Shown: positions 36,193 through 45,222 of the stretch, in pieces
Numbering within the stretch: the stretch's first letter is position 1
Layout of the letters: the number at the start of each line of letters is the position of its first letter
NCBI RefSeq assembly: GCF_011813015.1
Contig: NZ_QHLQ01000015.1
Span: 1 to 64,000 of the forward strand
Source: Parasedimentitalea denitrificans
GTDB taxonomy: Bacteria; Pseudomonadota; Alphaproteobacteria; Rhodobacterales; Rhodobacteraceae
Direction of reading: 5' to 3'
Length of the DNA: 64,000 bases
Program-made: the position numbers and the translations under genes
The notes under the pieces: generated by a model
Told to the model about the DNA's origin: nothing
Seen by the model: only the letters and a program-made list of their open reading frames with translations
Database searches by the model: none

Positions 36193-37380
36193 TTACAATT
36201 GTACCCCTTTGCTAACAACGGCAAGGGTATGGCGAGCGATTACTAGCTCCTCATCCGTTGGAATGACGTACAGCGCAACGCTGCTTGCAGGGGTCGAAAA
36301 GCAGGTTGCCCCAGCCTTGTTCGCCGCATGGTCGATTTCAACCCCAAGCCAGCCCAGCTTTTCAGTAATCAGCGCCCGGATCTTTGGTGAATTCTCACCG
36401 ACCCCTGCCGTGAAGACGAAAGCGTCCAGACCACCAAGAGCCGCGGCGAGCATTCCTGCCATCATTCCGGACCGGTAGACGAAATGATCGACCGCAAATG
36501 CTGCGCGTGGGTTGTTGCTGGCCAGCAGGTCGCGCATGTCGCTTGACTGGCCTGATAGTCCCTTGAGGCCGGACTCATTGTACAGCAAATCCGACACAGC
36601 ATCCACACTCATACCCTTTGCGGTGATCAAGTGCAGCACGACGCCCGGATCAAGCTGCCCTGATCGGGTGCCCATCGGTAGTCCGTCGAGCGCCGTAAAC
36701 CCCATGGTGCTTTCAATACTACAACCGTCAGAAACAGCGCACATTGATGCACCGCTACCTAGATGAGCGACAATCACCTTGCCCGCAGCCGCGTCGGGTG
36801 CAATCTCGCCGAGGCGCCCGGTAATGTATTCATAGGACAGTCCGTGAAATCCATAGCGCCGCACACCTTCTTCATAGAACGCGCTTGGCAAGGCATAGCT
36901 GCTGGCAATCTCGTCGTGGCATCGATGAAATGCTGTGTCGAAGCATACGACCTGAGGCACGTCAGGGGCAATCTCTATTGCTAGTTGGATCGGCGCGAGG
37001 TTGTTGGGCTGATGCAACGGCGCGAGATCCTGATAAGAGGCAAGCAACTTCAGAACACTAGGGTCAATCAGGACAGGTTCGTCATAGTCTGGTCCGCCAT
37101 GCACCACACGATGGCCGATAGCGCGAATCCGAAATCTCTTCAAACCGTTCAACCACGTGCGAGTTTCGGTGATCGCAGAGGGTAGATCCGGAACATCCTC
37201 GGGCGCGAACCTTTGGTCGATTAGTGCTTCACCATTCGCCCCGGTAGCGCGCAGCCTAGGGCGCACGCCGATACCATCGATTTGTCCGCGAATCTGACGA
37301 AAGAGGTCGTAGCCCGCGACCGAGAAAATCTGAAACTTTAGACTGGAAGAGCCTGCATTGATGACAAGGATTGCGTCCAT
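36193..37380 (-). CDS. ackA: Acetate kinase
   Basis: Interconverts acetate and acetyl phosphate. The 395-residue protein has the N-terminal [14 protein letters not shown] motif, the substrate Arg in GHRVVHGG, the catalytic Asp in [32 protein letters not shown] and [13 protein letters not shown]. No phosphate acetyltransferase or phosphoketolase is in the window, although these often accompany ackA; upstream lie only a small ORF and transposon debris, so partners may have been lost or lie elsewhere. Confidence 0.95.
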   Translation of the reverse strand: MDAILVINAGSSSLKFQIFSVAGYDLFRQIRGQIDGIGVRPRLRATGANGEALIDQRFAPEDVPDLPSAITETRTWLNGLKRFRIRAIGHRVVHGGPDYDEPVLIDPSVLKLLASYQDLAPLHQPNNLAPIQLAIEIAPDVPQVVCFDTAFHRCHDEIASSYALPSAFYEEGVRRYGFHGLSYEYITGRLGEIAPDAAAGKVIVAHLGSGASMCAVSDGCSIESTMGFTALDGLPMGTRSGQLDPGVVLHLITAKGMSVDAVSDLLYNESGLKGLSGQSSDMRDLLASNNPRAAFAVDHFVYRSGMMAGMLAAALGGLDAFVFTAGVGENSPKIRALITEKLGWLGVEIDHAANKAGATCFSTPASSVALYVIPTDEELVIARHTLAVVSKGVQL

Positions 37381-37516
37381 TCCCGGGTTACTGCCTCGGT
37401 CCGAAATTTCTAACCCTAGGCCACCTCATCTTGGTTCGTGTCCGTTTCATGATTATATCCTTGCCAATAGATTTGCCTGACGCAGGCGCATAGGATGTCT
37501 GCACCACCTGCTTCGA

Positions 37517-37663
37517 CTAGAGCATGTTATAGTTATTCTGGGTACCAATCTGAGGCGGCGCTGCAAGGCCAAAGATCGTTTTGGCCCCCTCGCCAAGTAC
37601 AACGCTCTTCCGGTGTGGCGAAAAATGTTCCTGGCTTGAGCCAAAAACTGAGTTTTTCAACAT
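37517..37663 (-). CDS. Small ORF upstream of ackA
   Basis: A 48-residue frame starting with MLKNSVFGSSQEHFSPHR and ending in NNYNML, with a GAGG ribosome-binding site eight bases before its ATG, on the same strand as ackA. I do not recognise the product. It may be the 5' end of a truncated gene whose remainder was lost before ackA. Confidence 0.3.
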   Translation of the reverse strand: MLKNSVFGSSQEHFSPHRKSVVLGEGAKTIFGLAAPPQIGTQNNYNML

Positions 37664-37708
37664 GACGCAATCCTCATCTCACCGTTTGAAGTCAGGGTAA
37701 GTTCGGGA

Positions 37709-37870
37709 TCATATGTCAGTTTGAATAGCCGAGAGTGTGCGTCGGCAGAGTTTTTGGGTCCAAAGGCTGAGGACACGTTTTCCTTCAACACAAAATTTAT
37801 CGTGAGAGTTGGCAAAGTAGGGATCAAGACGCGACATCTGCACGCCGGTTAGCCAAATCAGATCTGACAT
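37709..37870 (-). pseudogene. IS5-family transposase N-terminal relic
   Basis: The frame begins MSDLIWLTGVQMSRLDPYF and continues with a GKRVLS segment, the recognisable N-terminus of IS5-type transposases. It then loses the family pattern and stops. The catalytic part is missing, so it is a dead fragment. Together with the nearby debris it marks this zone as an insertion hot spot. Confidence 0.7.
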
Positions 37871-38093
37871 ATTCACCGCGCGTTTTTCGAACCGTGGCTC
37901 ACTGCGACCGCGGGAAATCATTAGGTTGTAACCCTAACCTGCAATCCAAAATGGCGGTTATGTCACCAGCAAATCAATCGCCTCAATTGCATAAAATTCT
38001 CTTGCAACAAACCATTGGCCGCAATGCTTTTGACTTGTCTTTTTGACACCCGCGACAAGAGCGGACATTGGCGCAATGCACAGCACAGGGACG

Positions 38094-38450
38094 CTATAGA
38101 CTTGGGGTGGGCAAAACACTTTGCACAAATAAGGCAATTGAAGCTCGAAGCGCCCCTGTAGGCCCCTTAATCTTGACACTTTCTGCCTTTGGCCACTCTT
38201 GCCTTAGCCAAACTTCCTTGAGCTGCACTGCCTCCATCAGTTCGGCCTCCAATCTCTTAGCTCTCCTCCGTTCTGATTCCACAAAGCTCGCTTTTCGCCG
38301 CTCGGCACTCGACTGTACTAAATATGTCCGCTCAGCCCGTTGGCGTTCAGCCTCCACCAAGCTTGCCTTTATCCGTCCTGCGTTTGCCTCTCGGATATGT
38401 TCATGAGTGCAGGTGATGTCGGCCATATGGCCAGAGGTCCATTCTTTCAT
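38094..38450 (-). CDS. Pentapeptide-repeat-like small protein, Arg-rich
   Basis: A 118-residue frame in which residues ~24-98 follow a five-residue period with Ala at one fixed position (IKASL VEAER QRAER ... RKASF VESER RRAKR LEAEL). This resembles the pentapeptide repeat A(D/N)LXX, but the usual central Leu is often Arg. It could be a decayed pentapeptide protein or a charged helical protein. The ribosome-binding site is weak, and no gene partner is evident. Confidence 0.35.
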   Translation of the reverse strand: MKEWTSGHMADITCTHEHIREANAGRIKASLVEAERQRAERTYLVQSSAERRKASFVESERRRAKRLEAELMEAVQLKEVWLRQEWPKAESVKIKGPTGALRASIALFVQSVLPTPSL

Positions 38451-39101
38451 AATTTGCCTTGTCGGTCAGGAAGGTGGGTAATTTCATCAAATTTTACAGA
38501 AAAAGTTGAGGATTGAGTTAATGCTGCCTAACGAGGGTTCTATATTTTTAGTTCCCGCACCCGCGAACCTTTCAAGCTAGCACGCACTGAACTGTAGATA
38601 TGTACGGACCTTTGGGACACTTCCTCTAGATTGCCCAGTTTTGGGTGAAGGAAGTTTTGATAACGAAAGAAGAATGCGAAACAGCTGTTTGTCGACATTG
38701 CTAGGACGATTCCAATTGACTCCGTAAGCCAGTATGCCAGACGTTGAATTACCCAAGTGCGCTAACTGCGGTGAAACGCTGATGACTGTGAGGTTGTGTT
38801 TGACCTAGCTGATACTTACCCAGAATAGGAAACTCCCGATCACGCCACATCGAAACTTTACGGTAGTAGATAACCGCAAAACTAAAGGTCTGTCATTCCT
38901 GAAGAAAGACCAGTGCGATCCTGAGCTAGGTCACTTAGGTTCTTTAATCAGAACCGCAAGGAAGTTATTTGAAATCATCCTGCCAAATCACGTTCGATGT
39001 TTTTAGGCTATACTCGCCTTGGCGCAGAGATAAACCTATTGACAAATAAAACAACACACCCGAGCTAAATACCTCGTAAATTTATAGCAATTCAGGGATT
39101 C
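38451..39101. other. Gene-poor, AT-rich stretch left of the integrative element
   Basis: No supported gene. A 24-codon plus-strand frame at 38734-38808 contains a single CANC zinc-ribbon-like pair and is probably a relic. The stretch ends at the left copy of the tRNA-Ser 3'-end repeat. Confidence 0.45.
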
Positions 39102-39116
39102 GTGGCGGACAGACAG
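39102..39116. repeat. Left att repeat of the tRNA-Ser element
   Basis: GTGGCGGACAGACAG, identical to 46551-46565 at the 3' end of tRNA-Ser. The flanks differ on both sides, as expected for a recombination core. Confidence 0.8.
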
Positions 39117-39178
39117 TCCCCATATTATCCCAAATAATCACCTATTATAATTCAATAAATTTAATATCAATAAAAATT

Positions 39179-39200
39179 GTACCACACAACATACCACACA
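39179..39200 (+). promoter_or_regulatory. Paired candidate integrase arm sites, left
   Basis: GTACCACACA (39179) and ATACCACACA (39191) are spaced 12 bases start to start. The same pair with the same spacing occurs at the other end of the element (46408-46429), so these are probable integrase arm-binding sites. Confidence 0.55.
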
Positions 39201-39216
39201 AAGCGCGAGAATATGG

Positions 39217-40644
39217 CTATTTGCATTCAATGAATGAGGTAAAGCTAGCGGCAGTCTCAGCCAACTCTTCCGGCGTAACCCTCTTGTCTTCCAAACTCAG
39301 TTCAGGCTCAACTTGGTTCTGGGCCAAAAACATTTTAGCGATACCCCCACGGATTGCAAAATTTACGTTCTGAGGTACGTCGCCGAGGTTCTCTTCCACT
39401 ATTGCCGCATCTAGCTTCGCTACCACAACACCAATCACCTCACCATCTGAAGCAAGCAAAGGGCCACCAGAATTACCGCTTTGAACAGGAGCGGTAATTT
39501 GCAGTGTATTCCCGTCACCTCCAAGACCCTTGAGAGAGGAAACTGCACCGCGTGTAACATTCAATCCACCAAGCAAGCCCGCATACGGATAGCCAATCAC
39601 CGTTACATCTGAATTGAGTTTGGCCGGGGTAGCTGAAAACACTGCTACACCTTTGCCGTGCGGCAAGTTAGTCTTCAATAATGCCAAATCGAATGGCTCA
39701 GAGGCGTCGATCAATTCAGCTTTCACACCGTCTACGAGAATTGCGCCGCAATTCTCTACGACATGAGCATTGGTCAACACATAGCCATCCGCTGAAACCA
39801 CAAAACCTGTCCCTGTATAGCCCCCACGCTTTGGCAGAGGTGCGGAAGGTTGCGCTGGCGCGTTTGCCTCATTTTGCTCTGTAGAATTGGCTAATGCCAT
39901 CGTTCTACGAAGGACCTCTATTAACTTGCCATCAACGGTTATGTCCAATGCGCGACTTTGCCCTTTCGCGATACTGGACGTCACCGCCTGCAAAGCATTT
40001 AAGTCACGTGCCGATGCGGAGACCATAATTGTAGACCACGCTCCATTGATGAAATTCGAACGCGTATACAGGGTAGACCCATCAGACAGGACAGCCGAAG
40101 AGACGGCAAAGTTTGTCTTCCGAACCGAATAAGGCTTTTCCCGCCGTGTATGAGCATCAATTGTGAAGCGGTGCATGTTGGTCGCTGTGGCATTGTCATG
40201 CCTACCGATTGAAACAGACAAGCTACTGCCGCTGTGACGATAATTTACAAAGTGGTCACTTGGCGGGTCGGTAACAAGTGTTTTCAGAGGCATCATCACT
40301 GACATACCAAGAGCGGGGAAGTATCTCATGTCCCACCCGTCGCGCTCGTAGCGGTCAAAGAAGCTTAACGCTAATACAGCCGTATGCCATTCCTCAGAGG
40401 CTCTCCCAAACTCCTTGTAGGAATACCGCTCCATCGCTTCGCGACTCAAACGCCCCCAATCGCCATCTAGCAAACCTACATAGTGGCCCTCAAAAGCCAG
40501 CGCTGCTTGGAGGTACCTCCGTTCTGTGTAGGTAAGACCCGCTGAATTGAATCCTTTGAAGAGTTCTTGGTAGTCTTGCGCCTTGGTTATAGCCCCCACC
40601 AATGAAAATGCCGAAGACAACAGCAAGATGAAAACCCAACGCAT
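39217..40644 (-). CDS. Exported trypsin-like serine protease
   Basis: Periplasmic or secreted protease of about 475 residues. After a signal peptide (MRWVFILLLSSAFSLVGAIT, cleavage near KAQ-DY) comes a peptidoglycan-binding-like segment (LDGDWGRLSREAMERYSYKEFG), an unassigned middle domain, and a C-terminal trypsin/HtrA-type domain with the triad in TNAHVV, DLALLKT and GNSGGPLL. No PDZ domain follows. Start 40644 gives the signal peptide at the N-terminus; 40677 is possible. It is cargo at the far end of the integrative element, beside a Sel1-repeat gene. The target is unknown. Confidence 0.85.
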   Translation of the reverse strand: MRWVFILLLSSAFSLVGAITKAQDYQELFKGFNSAGLTYTERRYLQAALAFEGHYVGLLDGDWGRLSREAMERYSYKEFGRASEEWHTAVLALSFFDRYERDGWDMRYFPALGMSVMMPLKTLVTDPPSDHFVNYRHSGSSLSVSIGRHDNATATNMHRFTIDAHTRREKPYSVRKTNFAVSSAVLSDGSTLYTRSNFINGAWSTIMVSASARDLNALQAVTSSIAKGQSRALDITVDGKLIEVLRRTMALANSTEQNEANAPAQPSAPLPKRGGYTGTGFVVSADGYVLTNAHVVENCGAILVDGVKAELIDASEPFDLALLKTNLPHGKGVAVFSATPAKLNSDVTVIGYPYAGLLGGLNVTRGAVSSLKGLGGDGNTLQITAPVQSGNSGGPLLASDGEVIGVVVAKLDAAIVEENLGDVPQNVNFAIRGGIAKMFLAQNQVEPELSLEDKRVTPEELAETAASFTSFIECK

Positions 40645-40876
40645 CCTAAACACTAATTCCTCCAGAAATCGTCTCATTCTGTCACACTAGGTGCGATCGC
40701 GTTCGCAGTAATAAATAGAACCGCTCTCATCTAGAAACCTCTACCTCACAATTTTTTTGTACTTGAGTGTGCCCCAATTCCGTTTCCACATGCTAGGTTT
40801 TCCCGCGCCACCACGGATAGGAGTTAAGTCGGGAAAGCGGGTGACCCGAAGCCTTTGGGCGTTAATTACTCATGCC

Positions 40877-41914
40877 TCACCTACAGTTTTGGTAATCTGA
40901 AGACATGCAGGTGCGGGCAGCGTTCACGGCCTCGGAAATATCCGCTTGCGTCATAACGCCTTCAACTATCTCACGCCACTCTCGCGCCTTCTCAAGCCCA
41001 TTAGCACCTGAGATGTTAAACCACATATGCGCGCTGATATTGTCCGCCAAAACGCCGACACCGTTATTGTACATGATTCCGAGGTTTGCCTGGGCATTGC
41101 GGTGGCCTTGATAGGCAGCAAGACGGTACCACCGCACCGCCTCCTTGCCATTTGCTAGAACACCTCTCCCATTTTTATACATGCCCCCGAGGCTATTCTG
41201 GGCGCTGGCGTAGCCTTGGTCGGCCGCAAGACGGTACCAGTACACTGCTTCCTTATCGTCCGCTGGGACACCTCTGTCATAGGCATAAGCGAGTCCGAGG
41301 CTATGTTGGGCGTTGGGATAACTTTGGTCGGCAGCAAGACGGTACCACCGCACCGCCTCCTTGTGGTCCATTAGAACACCTTCACCTTTGTCGTGCATAA
41401 GACCGAGGGTGTACTGGGCGCTGGCGTCACCCTGGTCGGCGGCCAGCCGGTACCACCGTACCGCTTCCTTGGCATCCTCCGTAACGCCCTTGCCGTTCGC
41501 GTACATATACCCGAGGTTATTCAGAGCGTAGGGGTAGCCTTGGTCGGCAGCAAGACGGTACCACCGCACTGCTTCCGTGGCATCCGCAGGAACACCCTTA
41601 CCGTTACTGTACATATACCCGAGCCTATTCTGGGCGCTGGCGTAGCCCTGGTCAGCCGCAAGACGGTACCAATGCACCGCTTCCTTGTCGTCCTCAGGAA
41701 CACCCACGCCGTCGGCGTACATGTTTCCTAGGATAAACTGAGACACGGCGTTGCCTTGGCTGGCGAGTGGCAAGAGTTCTTGCATAGCTGCCTGATAGTC
41801 ACCACGGTCATAGGCATTGACGCCCTTTTCAAAGTCTTGAGCAAAAGAGCCGTTGCCCACAACACTAACGGCAACGGCCAGTGCCACGGCTCGAAATTGG
41901 CTATTGAATTTCAC
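40877..41914 (-). CDS. Exported Sel1-repeat protein
   Basis: Periplasmic protein of about 345 residues. A signal peptide (KFNSQFRAVALAVAVSVVG, cleavage near SFA-QD) precedes seven Sel1 repeats of 36 residues each, with the pattern AQ..LG.MY.NG.GV..D..EAVRWYRLAADQG, and a Cys-containing tail. Sel1 solenoids bind partner proteins, often in cell-envelope signalling. A GTG at 41914 preceded by GGGGGAAAG puts the signal peptide at the N-terminus; ATG starts up to 41959 are possible. It is next to the protease gene and could be its partner; no enzymatic domain is visible. Confidence 0.85.
   Translation of the reverse strand: MKFNSQFRAVALAVAVSVVGNGSFAQDFEKGVNAYDRGDYQAAMQELLPLASQGNAVSQFILGNMYADGVGVPEDDKEAVHWYRLAADQGYASAQNRLGYMYSNGKGVPADATEAVRWYRLAADQGYPYALNNLGYMYANGKGVTEDAKEAVRWYRLAADQGDASAQYTLGLMHDKGEGVLMDHKEAVRWYRLAADQSYPNAQHSLGLAYAYDRGVPADDKEAVYWYRLAADQGYASAQNSLGGMYKNGRGVLANGKEAVRWYRLAAYQGHRNAQANLGIMYNNGVGVLADNISAHMWFNISGANGLEKAREWREIVEGVMTQADISEAVNAARTCMSSDYQNCR
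41085..41705 (-). repeat. 108-base tandem coding repeats (Sel1)
   Basis: DNA-level tandem repeats with a 108-base period, seen as recurring GCAAGACGGTACCA... blocks near 41118, 41226, 41334, 41442, 41550 and 41658. The high similarity between units suggests recent duplication or gene conversion. Confidence 0.75.
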
Positions 41915-42040
41915 TGTCAAACTTTCCCCCACGCGCCTCAAGTCCATCATACGCATCATTCTTATTCATATTAAAATTCTGACACTCAACCGTTATAGGG
42001 TCTAAATGTTAGCTGTACAGACGCCACACCCCCTGTTTAA

Positions 42041-42703
42041 TCAGGGTTTTTTTAAATTTGTTCCTTCGGCCTTAAAACACTCTAACTCACCTTTTCCGAG
42101 CAAATGCGAGTACTTGCGTACAAACGCTATGTTCGCTTGGTCCTCGCACCACTCAATCTCGAACCGCTTGCGCTGATATGTTCGGTTCCACATGCCTTTG
42201 GGCTTCCATGCAATGAAATGTGCCGTTCCAGGCTCGCCACCTAGCGCCATGCGCAGCTTGTTAGCGCGTCTCAGCATCCTGTCGTGTCGGTCCTCTGACT
42301 GGCTGCTATAGGCGATGGAATAGCAGTGACGGCAAAGGAAGTATCGTCCACCCGAAAACAGTTTGCCGACACGCCGCCCGCAGTGCTGGCCGTTGACGGC
42401 TCCAGAGCAGCAAAAATAGGGGCGCTGACCGCCGTAGTGGCAGTTGGTGTATGTCAGGGGTACGTACTGCGTTACCGGCTCCCAGTCGCCACCATACTGG
42501 CTAATGCGATAGTCAAAGATGACACGGCGTTCTTCGGCACGAAATCCAATCTTCGAAATCACCTCACCGTCACGCAACCATTGCCAATTCCCCTGCCAGC
42601 CTTCCAGAAGACAGCCTTCGCGGTGCAACCGGTTTACATCCAAGGAACGGCACCCCTCGGCTTTCTGCTTGTAGCTGGGTCGCCCAGAACCATAGCCACC
42701 CAT
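42041..42703 (-). CDS. Conserved hypothetical zinc-finger-like protein
   Basis: A 220-residue protein beginning MGGYGSGRPSYKQKAEGCRS, a pattern I associate with small proteins carried by integrative elements. The centre has a cysteine cluster consistent with metal binding (YFCCSGAVNGQHCGRRVGKL and YFLCRHCYSIAYSSQ). The C-terminus is basic. Function unknown; DNA binding or a role in element maintenance is possible. A start at 42712 is an alternative. Confidence 0.65.
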   Translation of the reverse strand: MGGYGSGRPSYKQKAEGCRSLDVNRLHREGCLLEGWQGNWQWLRDGEVISKIGFRAEERRVIFDYRISQYGGDWEPVTQYVPLTYTNCHYGGQRPYFCCSGAVNGQHCGRRVGKLFSGGRYFLCRHCYSIAYSSQSEDRHDRMLRRANKLRMALGGEPGTAHFIAWKPKGMWNRTYQRKRFEIEWCEDQANIAFVRKYSHLLGKGELECFKAEGTNLKKP

Positions 42704-42915
42704 CACAGCCACCCCAACTTTTTTCCGAAATCGTTTGGCAACTTGCCGTTTTCTCGGCGTTTTACCCCCATCTGCTTTTTCGTCTTAATTCGTATATGCA
42801 CTGCGTGTTCCTTCCATGAGAGTGGTAACTAATAGTGTTCCATTCCAGAACCCAAGCACGCCGCCGAAATGGCTCTGACGGGTTCTCTAGCGGACCCACA
42901 AACAGGCCTTGGGTT

Positions 42916-43362
42916 TCAGGGCGGAACCACTCGGATAGCTGACGGGTCCGTTCCAGAACCGCGTTTTGTTTTTTCAGGCCTCCAATCTCGCCAATCATTT
43001 GTCGCAGCCTTGTTTCCCGTGCTGGCCTGCGTTGGCTTAGTTGTTAGCCGCCAATCATGAGCGCGCCGGGAATACCAATTGCCGGGAACTTCGAGAACAA
43101 TGAACCCTTTGGCTTCCAGTTCGACAAAAGCCCGCTGAACGGTGGCTTTACCCAACCCCAAAATTTGCGCTGCCTCATTCATCGACAAATGAATGCGTCC
43201 GTTGTTGCCGCCGCTGAACCGCGCGTGAAGCTCGAACCACACCTTGATCGCAGAGCCAGACAACGAACGCCAGGCAGGCGATTTTATCATGGCGTAGGGT
43301 AGATTGATGTACTGCCCCTCGTCTGAACGCTTGCCCCTTGGCTTGTACCTGTTCCTAGCCAT
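42916..43362 (-). CDS. Helix-turn-helix protein of the integrative element
   Basis: A 148-residue basic protein starting MARNRYKPRGKRSDEGQYIN. Residues about 60-90 (LSMNEAAQILGLGKATVQRA) form a clear winged-helix/HTH motif followed by LEAKGFIVLEVPG. Layout resembles replication-initiation or regulatory proteins of small plasmids and satellites. No catalytic motif is visible. A start at 43371 is also open. Confidence 0.65.
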   Translation of the reverse strand: MARNRYKPRGKRSDEGQYINLPYAMIKSPAWRSLSGSAIKVWFELHARFSGGNNGRIHLSMNEAAQILGLGKATVQRAFVELEAKGFIVLEVPGNWYSRRAHDWRLTTKPTQASTGNKAATNDWRDWRPEKTKRGSGTDPSAIRVVPP

Positions 43363-43455
43363 CCACAGCACCTTCGCCGCGATTGAGCGTGCAATGACGG
43401 AGTGGCGCAGGGGAATCCCCCCCCACGCCGTTTTCTGGTGACACTGCCACCTCCA

Positions 43456-43740
43456 TCATTCAGACACCTCTTCATCTTTCAGCGCTCGGGCGGAATGCGG
43501 CAATTTCAACAATCGCCAATTGGTTTCTGACTGAAGACTGTAATGGGCGATATTTTCAGGCCCACGATATTCAGCACGAATTGGCCACTTGTAGTTCTTT
43601 TTGAGATTGCAAATGATAGCCCCTAAGCGCCAACCTGCGGTTTCGCCAATCTCGTCCATATGGTTGATAGTGCGCCCCTCAATAAGCGCCTTGCAGGTCC
43701 AGTAAACTTGTGTGCGGTTGCTGTGCCAGTGATTAGACAT
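43456..43740 (-). CDS. Hypothetical protein of the integrative element
   Basis: A 94-residue frame (MSNHWHSNRTQVYWTCKALI ...) on the same strand as its neighbours. It has an HTH-like segment (INHMDEIGETAGWRLGAIIC) but no family I can name. Position among the element's regulatory genes suggests a DNA-binding role. Confidence 0.5.
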   Translation of the reverse strand: MSNHWHSNRTQVYWTCKALIEGRTINHMDEIGETAGWRLGAIICNLKKNYKWPIRAEYRGPENIAHYSLQSETNWRLLKLPHSARALKDEEVSE

Positions 43741-43923
43741 AATCGATACGTCCTTTGCTTAGTGTCAGGGGCTGAACGGAATTGCTTTGTCCGCACCAGC
43801 GGAACCGACGTTCAAAATAAGTTGCATGGGAAGGGCACGATGTGGCATCAACTGGACTTGTCACGGTGGCAGATGATGTCACTCGAAAAGCCCCTGCCCC
43901 GCGTGCGGAGTTGGGGTTTTTCA

Positions 43924-44139
43924 TTACGCGGCCTTTGTGCTGGGATCGACGCGTTGAGCGGCCAGATAGGAGTTTAAATCTGTGCCATGGTAGCCAATGC
44001 GCCGCCCGATACGGATAAAGGCAGGTCCACGATTGCGGTGCCGCCATTGGGCGAGCTTTTCCACTGTGCCCAGAACACGAAGTTCAGGGTCTTCAGGAAA
44101 GAAAATTCTGTCTTGGTCAAAGATGCCAGCCATCGGCAA
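43924..44139 (-). CDS. AlpA/excisionase-like small DNA-binding protein
   Basis: A 71-residue protein with the winged-helix layout of AlpA-type regulators: LGTVEKLAQWRHRNRGPAFI followed by RIGRRIGYHGTDLNSYLAAQ. Such proteins activate integrase expression or act as directionality factors. It is encoded within the element, a kilobase from the integrase gene, which fits that role. Confidence 0.7.
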   Translation of the reverse strand: MPMAGIFDQDRIFFPEDPELRVLGTVEKLAQWRHRNRGPAFIRIGRRIGYHGTDLNSYLAAQRVDPSTKAA

Positions 44140-44247
44140 ACCCTTTCTTGAGGTTATTAACGATAGCTTTGAATTATGTGCAGATTCAGGTGGTTGTCAT
44201 CAAGTGAGTTTGAGAGCTTAAGCAGTTCTTACATTTCTGGAAAACGC

Positions 44248-45222
44248 TTAAGCGTTTCCGCGAAAGATAGCGTCATATCTTCTCTTAAATGGTTGTTCTG
44301 ACCTCAACGGTACAACGTACCGTTCCGCCTGACCCGGAGCTACTTTCCAGAACTTTTCTTCTCGCTTAGCTGCATTCTCAAACGCCTGCATCACAATCGC
44401 ATCCTCTGACATCCTAGGAAACAGGTCCGCCAATTGCTCAATTGCAAACATGAATGCCTCGAGCCGGGCTTCGCGAGCCAAAGAAGATGATTTACCGCCT
44501 CCGCTGCCCGCTTTTTGCGATTGTTCCTTGCGACGGACAATGCTGCTCTCGTATTGGAATTTCCACCTGTAGTGCTCGACCATCCGCCCGAGCTGCATTG
44601 CTGAGACCACCAATTTCTCCAACCAATAACCGGGCAATACCGGTTTGCCTTCCGCCACTAAATCTTCCGATAGGTGCCGCTGACTGCCTCGAACTTCTTT
44701 GATAAGCGTAAATATATGACGCTCAAACCAACGCCGAGTATATGGGAATATTCGCCCCTCTACCCACTGCTCAAACGTATCTGGTTCACCAGAAAAGACA
44801 CCAAAATCATAGTCATACGCTTCATCGAAATCTCCATTCGATAGATACTTTTCGTATCGGCGCTTGTATTCACCTATGACCTCATCATGCTTGGAACGAA
44901 AATACTTCTCCACCTTGTCGAGATTGAAACCGAATGCGTTTCTCCAAAGCATGTCTGTTTCCCAAGAGGTTTCTTTGAACAAATCCAATTCATCACGATT
45001 ATCACGCGATGTTGCGACTCGCAGACGTTCCTCGTTCAGCCCGTCCGCGACGGGAAAATACACAGCATCGTCACCCAGCGGATTTGTCTCAAAAAGATTG
45101 CCGAGAACTAGTTTTCTCATCTCCATACCGGGGATGTAGTCGTCACGGAAGCCATCCTCTAAAGCATCAGCCAGTTGCTCTATTTCCTCGTCAGTGAGGA
45201 ATTCACGCTTGTCAATTGTCAT
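44248..45222 (-). CDS. Unknown protein coupled to the integrase gene
   Basis: A 324-residue, charged soluble protein (MTIDKREFLTDEEIEQLADA ... RYDAIFRGNA) whose start overlaps the 3' end of the integrase gene by about 11 bases, so the two are translationally coupled. The middle contains Tyr/Arg-rich helical segments; I recognise no domain, signal peptide or membrane helix. The start could also be 45228. A role in recombination, replication or host interaction is possible but unsupported. Confidence 0.6.
   Translation of the reverse strand: MTIDKREFLTDEEIEQLADALEDGFRDDYIPGMEMRKLVLGNLFETNPLGDDAVYFPVADGLNEERLRVATSRDNRDELDLFKETSWETDMLWRNAFGFNLDKVEKYFRSKHDEVIGEYKRRYEKYLSNGDFDEAYDYDFGVFSGEPDTFEQWVEGRIFPYTRRWFERHIFTLIKEVRGSQRHLSEDLVAEGKPVLPGYWLEKLVVSAMQLGRMVEHYRWKFQYESSIVRRKEQSQKAGSGGGKSSSLAREARLEAFMFAIEQLADLFPRMSEDAIVMQAFENAAKREEKFWKVAPGQAERYVVPLRSEQPFKRRYDAIFRGNA

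Noticed and set aside
42762..42998. Minus-strand frame overlapping the winged-helix gene of the island
   Set aside because: It overlaps in a different frame with no ribosome-binding site or family features.
43733..44047. Minus-strand frame overlapping the AlpA-like gene
   Set aside because: The AlpA-like frame has the recognisable motif; this one does not.
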